From: an uncultured Poribacteria bacterium
Lineage (GTDB): Bacteria > Poribacteria > WGA-4E > WGA-3G
NCBI GenBank assembly: GCA_951828515.1
Contig: OX639992.1
Span: forward strand, 744,001-808,000
Direction: 5' to 3'
DNA length: 64,000 nt
In this document: positions 26,056 to 35,338 of the stretch, piece by piece
Numbering within the stretch: position 1 is the first letter of the stretch
Layout: each line of letters begins with the position of its first letter
Notes under the pieces: model-generated
The model's database searches: none
The model's input: only the letters and a program-made list of their open reading frames with translations
What the model was told of the DNA's origin: nothing
Translations under genes and position numbers: made by a program

Positions 26056-27135
26056 ATGAAGGTCCTCCTTAAGAAAAACATCCCAAATGCCCTTCTCATC
26101 TCCATCGGGCTTCATATTCTCCTGCTGATGCTACTTGGGACCTTATATCGACAAAAACTCGATTGGCAACCCAAACCGGTCACGGAGTTCGACATTATCA
26201 AAATCCGATTTCGGAGTTCCGTGCGTCCATTGAAAAAACTTCGCCACCTCCCCGTACAACCCTCTACAACTCCCGAAAATATGCAACAGATGGAGCAAGT
26301 TGAGGTACAACCCCCGACGCTTCAGCCCCTGGCAGCACCCGTATCACATCAAGACGCTACCGTCGAATTACAAACACCGGAACTTGCGCCCACCGCGCAA
26401 GGAGAACATACTTACGGAAAGGGGTTACGGTCTAAACCTGTATCAGGATTAGGCAGCAGTGGTGGGGGAAGTGGAGTGGGTTCACGTATATCAGGTAATG
26501 GAAAAGCCGGAGGTGCGACTCGCGGCTTTTTAGGAGGAACGAATGAGCAACCCGCCTCCGACATCGGAGGACTCACGCTCCCTGATTTAGCACTCACCAA
26601 GGTAGGAAAACATATCGTCGCAAACCGTGGCTCCGACCTCGTTGATATTGTCTTTGTTATTGATGGTAGTGGGAGCATGAAAAACGATGTCGACGCGGTG
26701 CGCGAACACCTCAGTGCTATGACGGATCTCTTCGACATGGCAAATATGGACTTCACTATCGGCATTGTTACCTTCCGAGCTGGCACCGGATATGGTTTAC
26801 TCGGCTTGGATTTTGAGGTGATCCCTCAAACGCGTTCTGTTTCTCAAGTTAAGAAGGTATTGGCACAGTTGAAATTCCGTGGAGATGAGAACGGTCTGGA
26901 CGCTCTTATCCGAGCCGCCGATGAGGTCACGTTCCGACAGGACGCTGAAGTCCATTTCATATTCGTCACGGACGAATATGTAAGCGGGGCATACTCCTCA
27001 ATAGACGTGATGGTGAAGATGAAAACTGCTAAAATCAAGGTAGATGTCATCGGACGCGATGAACCGTTTCAGAAGTTCATCGCAAAGAGTACGGGTGGCT
27101 TATGGTTGCCTATTTCCAGTCTCACGATTCAGTGA
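26056..27135 (+). CDS. TonB-like membrane-anchored VWA-domain protein
   Basis: 359 residues. Residues 10-30 form one membrane helix (ALLISIGLHILLLMLLGTLY). Residues ~30-180 are Pro/Gln-rich then Gly/Ser-rich. Residues ~190-355 are a von Willebrand A domain with MIDAS motif DGSGSMKND, a TFRAGTGY Thr and FVTDEY Asp. The layout of short cytoplasmic tail, one helix and a proline-rich stalk is TonB-like, but the C-terminal domain binds ligands through a metal ion. Likely periplasmic. Partner unknown. Confidence 0.85.
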   Translation: MKVLLKKNIPNALLISIGLHILLLMLLGTLYRQKLDWQPKPVTEFDIIKIRFRSSVRPLKKLRHLPVQPSTTPENMQQMEQVEVQPPTLQPLAAPVSHQDATVELQTPELAPTAQGEHTYGKGLRSKPVSGLGSSGGGSGVGSRISGNGKAGGATRGFLGGTNEQPASDIGGLTLPDLALTKVGKHIVANRGSDLVDIVFVIDGSGSMKNDVDAVREHLSAMTDLFDMANMDFTIGIVTFRAGTGYGLLGLDFEVIPQTRSVSQVKKVLAQLKFRGDENGLDALIRAADEVTFRQDAEVHFIFVTDEYVSGAYSSIDVMVKMKTAKIKVDVIGRDEPFQKFIAKSTGGLWLPISSLTIQ

Positions 27136-27138
27136 AAC

Positions 27139-27232
27139 TATAGTGGATCCTGCAATTACTTTTACACCAAACTCGGTGCGGTTAGAAACCGCACCTACCG
27201 GGGGTGTGCAGATATTTTCGGGCTTTACTATA
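27139..27232. repeat. TA-ended hairpin MITE, copy 4 (short, GGTGCGGTTAGAAACCGCACC core)
   Basis: 94-bp element from TATAGTGGATCC to GGGCTTTACTATA. Its right arm is the same as in copy 3 (TATTTTCGGGCTTTACTATA), but the central hairpin is GTGCGGTTAGAAACCGCAC instead of the GCGAGG form. Confidence 0.6.
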
Positions 27233-27255
27233 TAATCAATTAGCGGGGAGGACCG

Positions 27256-28797
27256 ATGCCTATAAAGGATAAACACTACGCCTTAGGGTTGGCGGTTCTT
27301 TTCCTTGGCGTAAGCGCATTTACCGCCAGCCATCATGAAATGTGGCGCGACGAGATTCAGGCATGGCTGCTCTCCCGTGACAGCGGTTCAGTCTTTGAAC
27401 TCTTCGCACATCTCAAATATGAGGGGCATCCGGGCTTGTGGCACCTGTGTCTCATGCCACTCACGCGCATCACACACTCGCCTGTCATCATGCAAGTCTT
27501 CCATCTACTGATTGCAAGTGTCACGGTATATCTTTTCGTCCGATACGCGCCCTTCAACCTTCTCCAGAAATTCCTTTTCTGTTTCGGCTACTTCGTCCTC
27601 TATGAATACACTATTCTTGCGAGAAACTACGCGCTCGGACTTCTGTTAATCACGGTCCTCTGCATCCTTTTCAAGGAACGTTACAAACGCTTTATTTCGA
27701 TGGGGTGCGTGCTATTTCTGCTTGCACATACGAGTGTCCACGCCTTAATTCTCACGATAGCAGTAGGGGTCGCCCTCTGCTGCGAATATGTCTGTCACTG
27801 TTGCCGTTTAAACCCTTTTATCCAAGAAGGTGAGACTGAAAAAGATAAACGAGCCGTTTGGATCGGGTTCATTCTCATTGGAATCGGTATTACGACATCG
27901 GTTTTACAACTCATGCCTCCACCCGATACAGGGTTCGCTGTGGAATGGAAGTTTGCATACGAATCGGCAGAGTTCAGCAAAGTCATCAAACTCATCTCTC
28001 ATGCGTATCTACCGATCCCCGAGTTTTCGCTTAATTTTTGGAATAAGCACCAATTAGAAACGTATACGCTCTACCAATCCATCCAAATTCCGTTCTGTTG
28101 CCTTCTGATCCTTTGTAGTATACTGTTCCTACTCAAACGTCCTACCGCGCTCCTCATATATCTCGTGGCGATATTTGGGCTTTTATCTTTTTTTTACATC
28201 AAATATTATGGTAGCATGCGGCATCACGGTTTTTTGTTTTTCACACTCCTAATGACGGGTTGGATTCATAAAGACTGTCCTGAAATAGACTTCACATCTA
28301 AAATTCTCAACGACTTACCACAACGATTGTTTTCCACGTTCTTCACTTTCATCTTTATCTGTCATTTCATTGGAGGTATAACAGCGATTGTACTGGAGCA
28401 CCGACATGTTTTCTCTTACGGGAAACAGGTCGCTGAATACATCAGCGCGAACGATATGCGAGATATGCAGATGGTCGGCGAGATAGATTATGCCGCGAGC
28501 ACTATCGTCGGATACCTCGAAAAAGATCAGATTTATTACGTACACGGCAGTCGTCCCGGCTCCTTTGTCAGATGGGACAACGTCCGTGAGCCTGATGTCG
28601 ATATCCCGGACATTCAAGTCGTTGAGGAGGCAAATATCCTGCGGACCCAGACATCTCAGGATATTCTCATTATCATGAACCGCGCTTTAGAACCGGATCT
28701 GATTGCACAGCATAACCTCACTCTCCTGACCGAATTGATAGGTTCAATCGTTGATGACGAAGGCTTCTATCTCTACCGAATGCCAGCCCCTCGATAG
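27256..28797 (+). CDS. Multi-span membrane protein, GT-C glycosyltransferase-like
   Basis: 513 residues with about 9-10 hydrophobic helices between residues 8 and 385, then a ~130-residue soluble C-terminal domain. The first loop has HHEMWRDEIQAWLLSRD followed by GHPGLWH, the acidic first-loop pattern of GT-C (ArnT/PMT-like) lipid-linked sugar transferases. The substrate cannot be told. GGGGAGG precedes the ATG. No partner polysaccharide genes adjoin. Confidence 0.75.
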   Translation: MPIKDKHYALGLAVLFLGVSAFTASHHEMWRDEIQAWLLSRDSGSVFELFAHLKYEGHPGLWHLCLMPLTRITHSPVIMQVFHLLIASVTVYLFVRYAPFNLLQKFLFCFGYFVLYEYTILARNYALGLLLITVLCILFKERYKRFISMGCVLFLLAHTSVHALILTIAVGVALCCEYVCHCCRLNPFIQEGETEKDKRAVWIGFILIGIGITTSVLQLMPPPDTGFAVEWKFAYESAEFSKVIKLISHAYLPIPEFSLNFWNKHQLETYTLYQSIQIPFCCLLILCSILFLLKRPTALLIYLVAIFGLLSFFYIKYYGSMRHHGFLFFTLLMTGWIHKDCPEIDFTSKILNDLPQRLFSTFFTFIFICHFIGGITAIVLEHRHVFSYGKQVAEYISANDMRDMQMVGEIDYAASTIVGYLEKDQIYYVHGSRPGSFVRWDNVREPDVDIPDIQVVEEANILRTQTSQDILIIMNRALEPDLIAQHNLTLLTELIGSIVDDEGFYLYRMPAPR

Positions 28798-29005
28798 ATC
28801 TCTGCTGTAGGAGGGGTATCCGAATCCCGACTCCTTTTCTGACTGCCGACCGTCCTCTTTGTAAGCGTAAACCAATAACTGAACGCCTCTGCATTAGCGG
28901 ATAACCACCCTCCCAGTCCTGCCATCAAGAAGGAACTGTAATTTTATCCATCCTAAAATTCCGTAAATTTTGGGTTCAAACAATCAACACTACGCATTAC
29001 TCTGT

Positions 29006-29202
29006 TATAGTAAAGCCTACAATTATAGTAAAGTTTAGAATTACTTAGACACTCTAAAGAGGCGAGGGAAATTGGGGAAAGGGAAGTTTGCGGAAACGCC
29101 CAAGCAAAAACACCTATCAAAAACACCTCGCCAGCGGGGTTGTAGGTTTTCGTATCTATTGAGATTGCCTCGCAGTGAGAGTTATTTGTAAGTTTTACCA
29201 TA
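29006..29202. repeat. TA-ended hairpin MITE, copy 5, with an insertion in its core
   Basis: Starts with a doubled left end (TATAGTAAAGCC at 29006 and TATAGTAAAG again at about 29023) and ends GTTTTACCATA. The core palindrome is split: GGCGAGG, then ~60 bp (GAAATTGGGG ... CAAAAACA) replacing the loop, then CCTCGCCAGCGG. The rest of the 28798-29313 gap has only CTGACTGCCGACC repeat words and a REP remnant at ~28803. Confidence 0.65.
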
Positions 29203-29230
29203 AATACCTTAATAATCAAAAACTTTTTGC

Positions 29231-29259
29231 TTGACAGAATCTGCAATAAGTGCTACCCT
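29231..29259 (+). promoter_or_regulatory. Sigma-70-type promoter for def
   Basis: TTGACA at 29231-29236, 17-bp spacer, TACCCT at 29254-29259, 55 bp before def. Confidence 0.5.
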
Positions 29260-29313
29260 AATTAAATATTGTTTTCGTCGGAGATACACCAAAAACGGAG
29301 AGTTTCCTAACAC

Positions 29314-29913
29314 ATGCCGAAACGTAAAAGAAAGCCCAGAAACGCCGATGCTTCGGACGTGAATGGAGAAGATAATGTAGTCCTGTACGAGACAGCCCCC
29401 TTGCAACTGCGCTACTATGGTGACCCAGTCCTTCGCAAAAGAGCCAAACCGGTTGCAAAGATCACAGATGCAGAACTTCAGCTTGCCGAACAGATGTTGA
29501 TGACGCTGGAGGCTACAGGCAACGGTATTGGACTCGCGGCAACACAAGTCGGTGTTTTGAAGAGACTTATCATTGTCAACATAGGTGAAGTTGACGATGA
29601 GGTATATGAACCGTTGGTGCTGTTTAACCCCGAAATTCTGAGTTCCGAGGGAGAAATTGTCGCTGAGGAAGGATGCCTCAGCATCCCCGATGTAACCGCT
29701 GATGTGAAACGCCCGGAACAAATTGTCGTTGAGGGGATTAATGTCGAGCGTCAATCCATCCGTATTGAAGCCGACGGCTTATTGGCGCGTGTTCTTCTAC
29801 ACGAAATAGATCATCTCAACGGTGTACTTTTTATTGACCGGATCAGCGGGTTAAAACGCCGTTTGTTGAGCGACGAACTGCTGAGACTGCAACAAGCACA
29901 GCGACCTTCATAA
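29314..29913 (+). CDS. def: Peptide deformylase
   Basis: 199-residue Fe/Zn hydrolase that removes the formyl group from new proteins. All three family motifs are present: GNGIGLAATQVG, EGCLSIPD (metal Cys) and HEIDHLNGVLF (two metal His and catalytic Glu). It has an unusual charged N-terminal extension of ~28 residues (MPKRKRKPRNADASD) before the core. Length otherwise normal. Confidence 0.96.
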   Translation: MPKRKRKPRNADASDVNGEDNVVLYETAPLQLRYYGDPVLRKRAKPVAKITDAELQLAEQMLMTLEATGNGIGLAATQVGVLKRLIIVNIGEVDDEVYEPLVLFNPEILSSEGEIVAEEGCLSIPDVTADVKRPEQIVVEGINVERQSIRIEADGLLARVLLHEIDHLNGVLFIDRISGLKRRLLSDELLRLQQAQRPS

Positions 29914-29991
29914 TATCAGCAACCTACGCCTGTGCCACGGACGGAGGCTATTTCGGTACAATTTGTAAACCGAAACTTGCTATTTAGAAAT

Positions 29992-30825
29992 ATGCCAAAA
30001 CAGAAACTTGAACCTATCCTACAAACAAAACTGAACCAACTCTATGCGTGCCTGCACGCTTATGAGAAGGTCATCGTTGCATTTTCTGGTGGTGTTGATA
30101 GCACATTTCTTGCAGAGGCGGCACAACACGCACTCGGTAATAACGCTCTCGCCGTTACTGCCATTTCAGATTCCTATCCGATTCGAGAAATGCGAGCCGC
30201 GCAAGATATTGCCAAACAGATCGGGATCCGGTTTGAAACCGTCCACACGGAAGAATTGGATCTGGAGGGCTACGCGAGCAACCCAACGAACCGCTGCTTT
30301 TTTTGTAAGACCGAGTTGTTCGACAAGCTACAGCCCATCGCTGAAAAATACGACGTAGGAACGATTGTTTACGGTGCGATCCCAGATGATGTCGGTGACC
30401 ATCGCCCAGGGATGGATGCCGCGAAGCAGATGGGTATTCAGGCACCCTTGATTGATGTCGATCTGACGAAAGCAGAGATTCGGGAAATTTCAAAGGTGTG
30501 GGAACTCCCCACATGGGACAAACCCGCGTTTGCTTGCCTCTCCTCACGGTTCCCTTACGGTATGCGTATCACCCGTGAACTCCTGCGACAGGTAGATGCC
30601 GCGGAGCAATTTCTCTACGATTTAGGGATCCGTCAATTCCGTGTGCGTCACCACGGCGACCTCGCCCGTATTGAACTCGAAGCGGAGGAGATTTCGCGAA
30701 TGCTTTCAAAAACCGTGCGCCACGACATCAGTTCGTACTTTAAAACACTCGGATATACATACATCGCGCTCGACCTGCAAGGGTATCGTTCTGGGAGCCT
30801 TAACGAGGGAGTCGCGACTTCATAA
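29992..30825 (+). CDS. larE: ATP-dependent sacrificial sulfur transferase LarE-like
   Basis: 277-residue PP-loop ATPase of the LarE/NAD-synthase type. Seen: SGGVDS for ATP binding, the NRCFFCKTELF cysteines corresponding to the sulfur-donating site, and ACLSSRFPYG. LarE thiolates the pyridine precursor of the nickel-pincer cofactor of lactate racemase. larA/larB/larC are not in the window. ATG 29992 preferred over GTG 29932. Directly upstream of a glycolate/lactate-oxidase Fe-S subunit, which supports a lactate role. Confidence 0.88.
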   Translation: MPKQKLEPILQTKLNQLYACLHAYEKVIVAFSGGVDSTFLAEAAQHALGNNALAVTAISDSYPIREMRAAQDIAKQIGIRFETVHTEELDLEGYASNPTNRCFFCKTELFDKLQPIAEKYDVGTIVYGAIPDDVGDHRPGMDAAKQMGIQAPLIDVDLTKAEIREISKVWELPTWDKPAFACLSSRFPYGMRITRELLRQVDAAEQFLYDLGIRQFRVRHHGDLARIELEAEEISRMLSKTVRHDISSYFKTLGYTYIALDLQGYRSGSLNEGVATS

Positions 30826-30835
30826 TAAATCTAAC

Positions 30836-32170
30836 ATGTCCAATCAACAAACACAACCGCTTATCGGCGTAGAGTCCTTTAGTTGGAAGAAGTGGGATGC
30901 CTGTACACACTGCGGACTTTGTCTACCAACCTGCCCAACCTATCGAGAATTAGGTTTAGAAACGGATTCACCAAGGGGTAGATTATATCTCATGGGGAGT
31001 GCCTTCAAGGATGAAGATGCCACCCCCCTCAACGAGGACTGGTCAGAATATATCTATCGGTGCTTAGACTGCCGAGCGTGTGAAACTGCCTGTCCTTCGG
31101 GTGTCCACTTCGGAGAACTACTTGAGCAGGCACGCGCTATCTATGAACAGAACGCACCCCGATCAGCAGCTTACCGATTCTGGACAAACCTCGTCTTTAA
31201 ACAAATTCTACCGAATAAAGAACGGTTGGACCTGATCTTTGAATTGATGTGGCTCTACCAACGGCTCGGTATCCGATGGCTCGTTCAAAAAACGGGTATC
31301 CTGAAACTGATGGGACAACTTGGGCAGATGGAATCATTACTCCCGAAGATCCCGCCACCGCAATTGAAATACACGATACGCGACATTACACCCGCGGAAG
31401 GTGAAACCCGATATCGCGTCGGATTCATACCCGGGTGTATCATGAACCAAGTCTTCACAGAGACGAACGTCGCAACTATTCGGGTCTTAGCACAGAACGG
31501 CTGTGAGGTTGTCACCCCACGCCAGCAGACGTGTTGCGGTGCATTACATCTTCACAACGGCGTGCGAGATGTCGCTTCATCTCTCGCTAAACAGAACATT
31601 GATGCATTTGAAGCGGAGGATTTAGACGCGATCATTATTAACTCCGCCGGCTGTGGTGCGACACTTAAGGAATACGAGGCACTTTTAGAACATGATGCGG
31701 CTTACGCCGAGAAAGCCGAACACTTCAGCCATAAGATGAAAGACATCAGCGAATTTTTAGCTGAGATAGAGATGGTCGCGCCGAGAGGAAAAATTGAAAA
31801 GCGCGTTACATACGATGAACCGTGCCATCTCCTTCACGGGCAAAGCGTACAGACACAACCGCGTAAGGTCCTACAAGCGATACCGGGGTTAGAATTGATT
31901 GAATTAACCGAATCCGAATGGTGTTGCGGGAGTGCTGGAATTTATAACATTACACAACCGGAGCTGTCGCAGGAAATTTTAGAACGGAAGATGACGCATA
32001 TCGCTGAAACGGATGCAGACATCGTCGCGACAGGAAATCCGGGTTGCTTGCTCCAGATTCAACTCGGCATCCAAAAACACGGATTATCGATGAAAGCAAT
32101 GCATCCTGTGAATCTCTTAGACTACGCCTATCGTGGTATCTCCCCAGAGGATTTTTTGCCTGACCAGTAG
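30836..32170 (+). CDS. glcF: GlcF-type (Fe-S) subunit of glycolate / D-lactate dehydrogenase
   Basis: 444-residue protein. Two [4Fe-4S] motifs lie near the N-terminus, CTHCGLCLPTCPTY and CLDCRACETACPSG. Two cysteine-rich CCG domains follow (CCGALHLHNG, CCGSAGIYN). It passes electrons from a flavoprotein such as GlcD to the membrane chain; a GlcD-type gene is at 53474-54856. ATG 30836 is 10 bp after the larE stop; the longer frame upstream lies inside larE. Confidence 0.92.
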   Translation: MSNQQTQPLIGVESFSWKKWDACTHCGLCLPTCPTYRELGLETDSPRGRLYLMGSAFKDEDATPLNEDWSEYIYRCLDCRACETACPSGVHFGELLEQARAIYEQNAPRSAAYRFWTNLVFKQILPNKERLDLIFELMWLYQRLGIRWLVQKTGILKLMGQLGQMESLLPKIPPPQLKYTIRDITPAEGETRYRVGFIPGCIMNQVFTETNVATIRVLAQNGCEVVTPRQQTCCGALHLHNGVRDVASSLAKQNIDAFEAEDLDAIIINSAGCGATLKEYEALLEHDAAYAEKAEHFSHKMKDISEFLAEIEMVAPRGKIEKRVTYDEPCHLLHGQSVQTQPRKVLQAIPGLELIELTESEWCCGSAGIYNITQPELSQEILERKMTHIAETDADIVATGNPGCLLQIQLGIQKHGLSMKAMHPVNLLDYAYRGISPEDFLPDQ

Positions 32171-32191
32171 GGAAGGTTAGAGAAATAAATA

Positions 32192-32770
32192 ATGTTTTTA
32201 TCAGATAAAGATATTATCGAATATATAAATAAAGGGAAAATCAAAATCTCCCCCGACCCCGATTTGAAAACACAGCTCGGCAGTTGCTCTATCGACTTCA
32301 GATTGAGCAACACCTTTCGTGTGTTTGAGCATAGTAAATATCCGTACATTGATCTGCGTGCAGAGATTGATATCAACGACCTGATGCGGCGGGTTGATGT
32401 CCCTGATGGGGATGCCTTCACGATGCAACCGGGCGAGTTTGTCTTGGCAGCAACGCAGGAGACGCTTGAATTAGCAAGCGATGTGTTGGCACGGCTTGAA
32501 GGCAGAAGTAGTTTGGGAAGGCTTGGTATTATCGTCCACAGCACCGCCGGACTCTTTGATCCGGGTTGGATCGGCATCCCCACCTTGGAGTTAGGGAATC
32601 TCGGTCGCATGCCGGTCAAGTTGTATCCGGGGATGCGGATCTGTGCGTTCACGTTTGCGCAGCTTTCTTCGCCAGCAAGTGTGCCGTATCAGCTCAAACC
32701 GGCAAACAAATATGCTGGACAAGACGGTCCAGAGACGAGCCGTTTTGCTAAAGACGTTGAATTCTCGTAG
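32192..32770 (+). CDS. dcd: dCTP deaminase
   Basis: 192-residue trimeric dCTP deaminase that makes dUTP (or dUMP if bifunctional). Seen: LGSCSIDFRLSNTF, EGRSSLGRLGIIVHSTAGLFDPGW with catalytic residues, and GMRICAFTF. Length typical. 21 bp after glcF. Confidence 0.95.
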   Translation: MFLSDKDIIEYINKGKIKISPDPDLKTQLGSCSIDFRLSNTFRVFEHSKYPYIDLRAEIDINDLMRRVDVPDGDAFTMQPGEFVLAATQETLELASDVLARLEGRSSLGRLGIIVHSTAGLFDPGWIGIPTLELGNLGRMPVKLYPGMRICAFTFAQLSSPASVPYQLKPANKYAGQDGPETSRFAKDVEFS

Positions 32771-32991
32771 GAGCGACCTTTAGGTTAGGGTGCTGCGCGC
32801 AAAAAACGGGCAATACCATGCCTAATAATTTAGCAATATCTTGGAATTCGTAATATTAGGTATGAAGAATAAATCGGGGCAGTAACTTGTTTTCGCTGCC
32901 TCTCTCGCTTTGTCCCCTATGTCTCGTGATTTCACACGAGCATTAACCTATTTTCGTCAACACATACTGCCGCATGCGCGATTACGGTTGA

Positions 32992-33008
32992 TTGGCATAA
33001 ATTTTGCT
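32992..33008 (+). promoter_or_regulatory. Candidate sigma-54 promoter upstream of glnA
   Basis: TTGGCATAAATTTTGCTT has GG and GC exactly 10 bases apart (-24/-12) with the flanking TTGGCA and TTTGC bases of the sigma-54 consensus. It lies in a 499-bp gap (32771-33269) without any gene, 262 bp before glnA, the classical target of sigma-54. No enhancer-binding protein gene is in the window. Confidence 0.55.
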
Positions 33009-33269
33009 TAACCAGTTCAGTAAGACACTCGCCAAGTCGTATGAGTTGCACATTCAGTTGACGAAGTTAGGACATTTTTCTGAGTTATCGAAGCGGATTT
33101 TAGGACGACCAGGCTTTCGCGCCACGTTTTCCTTACACCGTTTTATCAGATTATAGTCTCGGTCCCTGGATCGAGGAAATTTTGAGTTTTGATAGCAAGT
33201 TTCGGCTCTCAAGTTACGCCGAAAAAGTTTCGGAAACCTACAAGTTAGCCGAAATTAGGAGGATATGTA

Positions 33270-34685
33270 ATGACACCAAGTGAGGTGGTTGCACTTGCAA
33301 AAGACAACGATATAAAGATAGTCGACCTGAAATTCACGGATTTGCCGGGGATGTGGCAACACTTTTCCATGATGGCAGAGGAGTTGACCGAAGACCTGTT
33401 TGAAGAAGGCTGCGGTTTTGATGGTTCGAGTATCCGTGGTTTCCAAGCAATTAATGAGAGCGATATGTTGCTCTTCCCAGATCCAACAACCGCTATTATC
33501 GACCCGGTCTGTAAGGTGCCGACGCTAAGTATTACGTGTAATATCAAAGATCCGATCACGTTGGAGAATTACACGCGTGATGTACGGTATATCGCACAGA
33601 AAGCAGAAGCGTATCTCCAATCCACCGGAATCGCAGATATGAGTTACTGGGGTCCTGAGGCAGAATTCTATCTCCTGAACGACATCCGTTACGAACAGAA
33701 CCAGCACTCCGGTTTCTATTCCGTCGATTCTGTTGAAGGCAGTTGGAATTCAGGTCGCGAAGAGAACCCGAACCTCGGTTATAAACCGCGCTACAAAGAA
33801 GGTTACTTCCCGGTACCACCTTCCGATACACTTCAAGACCTCCGCTCCGAGATCTGTCTCAAACTCGTGGAAGCTGGCATTGATGTGGAAGTTCACCACC
33901 ATGAAGTCGGAACAGCGGGACAAGGCGAAATCGACATCCGCTTTGGTGAGTTAACCGCGACTGGCGATAAGATGGCGTTGTATAAGTACATCATCAAGAA
34001 CGTGGCGCGCGAAAACAACCTCGTCGCGACTTTCATGCCGAAACCGCTGTTCCAAGACAACGGTTCCGGAATGCACGTCCACCAAAGTCTCTGGAAAAAC
34101 GGCAAGAACATCTTCTACGATCCACAGGGGTATTCGCTTCTCAGTGAGGATGCACTCTATTACATCGGTGGCTTGCTCACGCATGCCCGCTCGCTCTGTG
34201 CAATCATTGCTCCAACCACCAACTCTTACAAACGGTTGGTCCCAGGGTATGAAGCACCTGTGAACATCGCCTACTCGCAACGTAACCGTAGCGCATGTGT
34301 CCGTATTCCGGTCTACTCAAAGAGTGAGAAGGGGAAACGGATCGAATTCCGGACACCGGATCCGTCCTGTAATTCTTACCTCGCCTTTAGTGCATTGCTC
34401 CTGGCAGGACTTGACGGTATACAGAACCGTATCCATCCGGGCGAACCACTGGACAGAGATCTCTATGACCTCGAACCCGAAGAACTCGCGGACATCGAGT
34501 CCACGCCAGGGTCCCTCGGTGATGCCTTGGATGCCTTAGAGGAAGACTACGAATATCTTCTCAAGGGCGACGTGTTCACCCAAGATGTTCTGGACACATG
34601 GATTGATTATAAACGTGAAAATGAGGTCGATGCAGTCAATATGCGACCGCATCCGTACGAATTCTTCCTCTACCACGACATTTAG
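33270..34685 (+). CDS. glnA: Glutamine synthetase type I
   Basis: 471-residue dodecameric glutamine synthetase (ammonia + glutamate + ATP). Seen: [11 protein letters not shown], the metal-site AEFYLLND region, [24 protein letters not shown] and [19 protein letters not shown]. The Tyr near residue 399 in [10 protein letters not shown] corresponds to the adenylylated Tyr of GSI-beta enzymes, so post-translational control is possible. TTAGGAGGATATGTA precedes ATG. Followed by PII. Confidence 0.97.
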   Translation: MTPSEVVALAKDNDIKIVDLKFTDLPGMWQHFSMMAEELTEDLFEEGCGFDGSSIRGFQAINESDMLLFPDPTTAIIDPVCKVPTLSITCNIKDPITLENYTRDVRYIAQKAEAYLQSTGIADMSYWGPEAEFYLLNDIRYEQNQHSGFYSVDSVEGSWNSGREENPNLGYKPRYKEGYFPVPPSDTLQDLRSEICLKLVEAGIDVEVHHHEVGTAGQGEIDIRFGELTATGDKMALYKYIIKNVARENNLVATFMPKPLFQDNGSGMHVHQSLWKNGKNIFYDPQGYSLLSEDALYYIGGLLTHARSLCAIIAPTTNSYKRLVPGYEAPVNIAYSQRNRSACVRIPVYSKSEKGKRIEFRTPDPSCNSYLAFSALLLAGLDGIQNRIHPGEPLDRDLYDLEPEELADIESTPGSLGDALDALEEDYEYLLKGDVFTQDVLDTWIDYKRENEVDAVNMRPHPYEFFLYHDI

Positions 34686-34818
34686 GTCGTGTGAATTCGG
34701 AAGTCCGGCTATCACAATGATCGTGATTTGACCCGCAACTCGTGCTTTTAAGTTTTGTATCGGAGGCGAGTTGCGGATCAAGTGACTTCCCACAGAGGCT
34801 TTGAAAGATCACTCTATA

Positions 34819-34840
34819 GGGCGGATTCTTATATCCGCCC
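34819..34840. other. Hairpin between glnA and PII gene
   Basis: GGGCGGAT / ATCCGCCC, 8-bp stem, 6-base loop; no T-run follows, so it is more likely a dispersed palindrome or attenuating hairpin than a terminator. Confidence 0.4.
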
Positions 34841-34859
34841 ACCGTACTTGTACTTGTAA

Positions 34860-35279
<420 letters not shown>

Positions 35280-35301
35280 CTTCCTATTTTATGTTTTCCC
35301 T

Positions 35302-35338
35302 TAGAGGCGGGTTCTACACCCGCCTCTTTATTTTTTTA
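35302..35338. terminator. Rho-independent terminator between PII and the ceramidase-like gene
   Basis: AGAGGCGGGT-TCTAC-ACCCGCCTCT, a 10-bp stem, then TTATTTTTTT. It lies between convergent genes and could serve both. Confidence 0.85.

Noticed and set aside
33893-34280. Long minus-strand ORFs inside glnA
   Set aside because: Shadow frames of a strongly conserved gene; no own signals.
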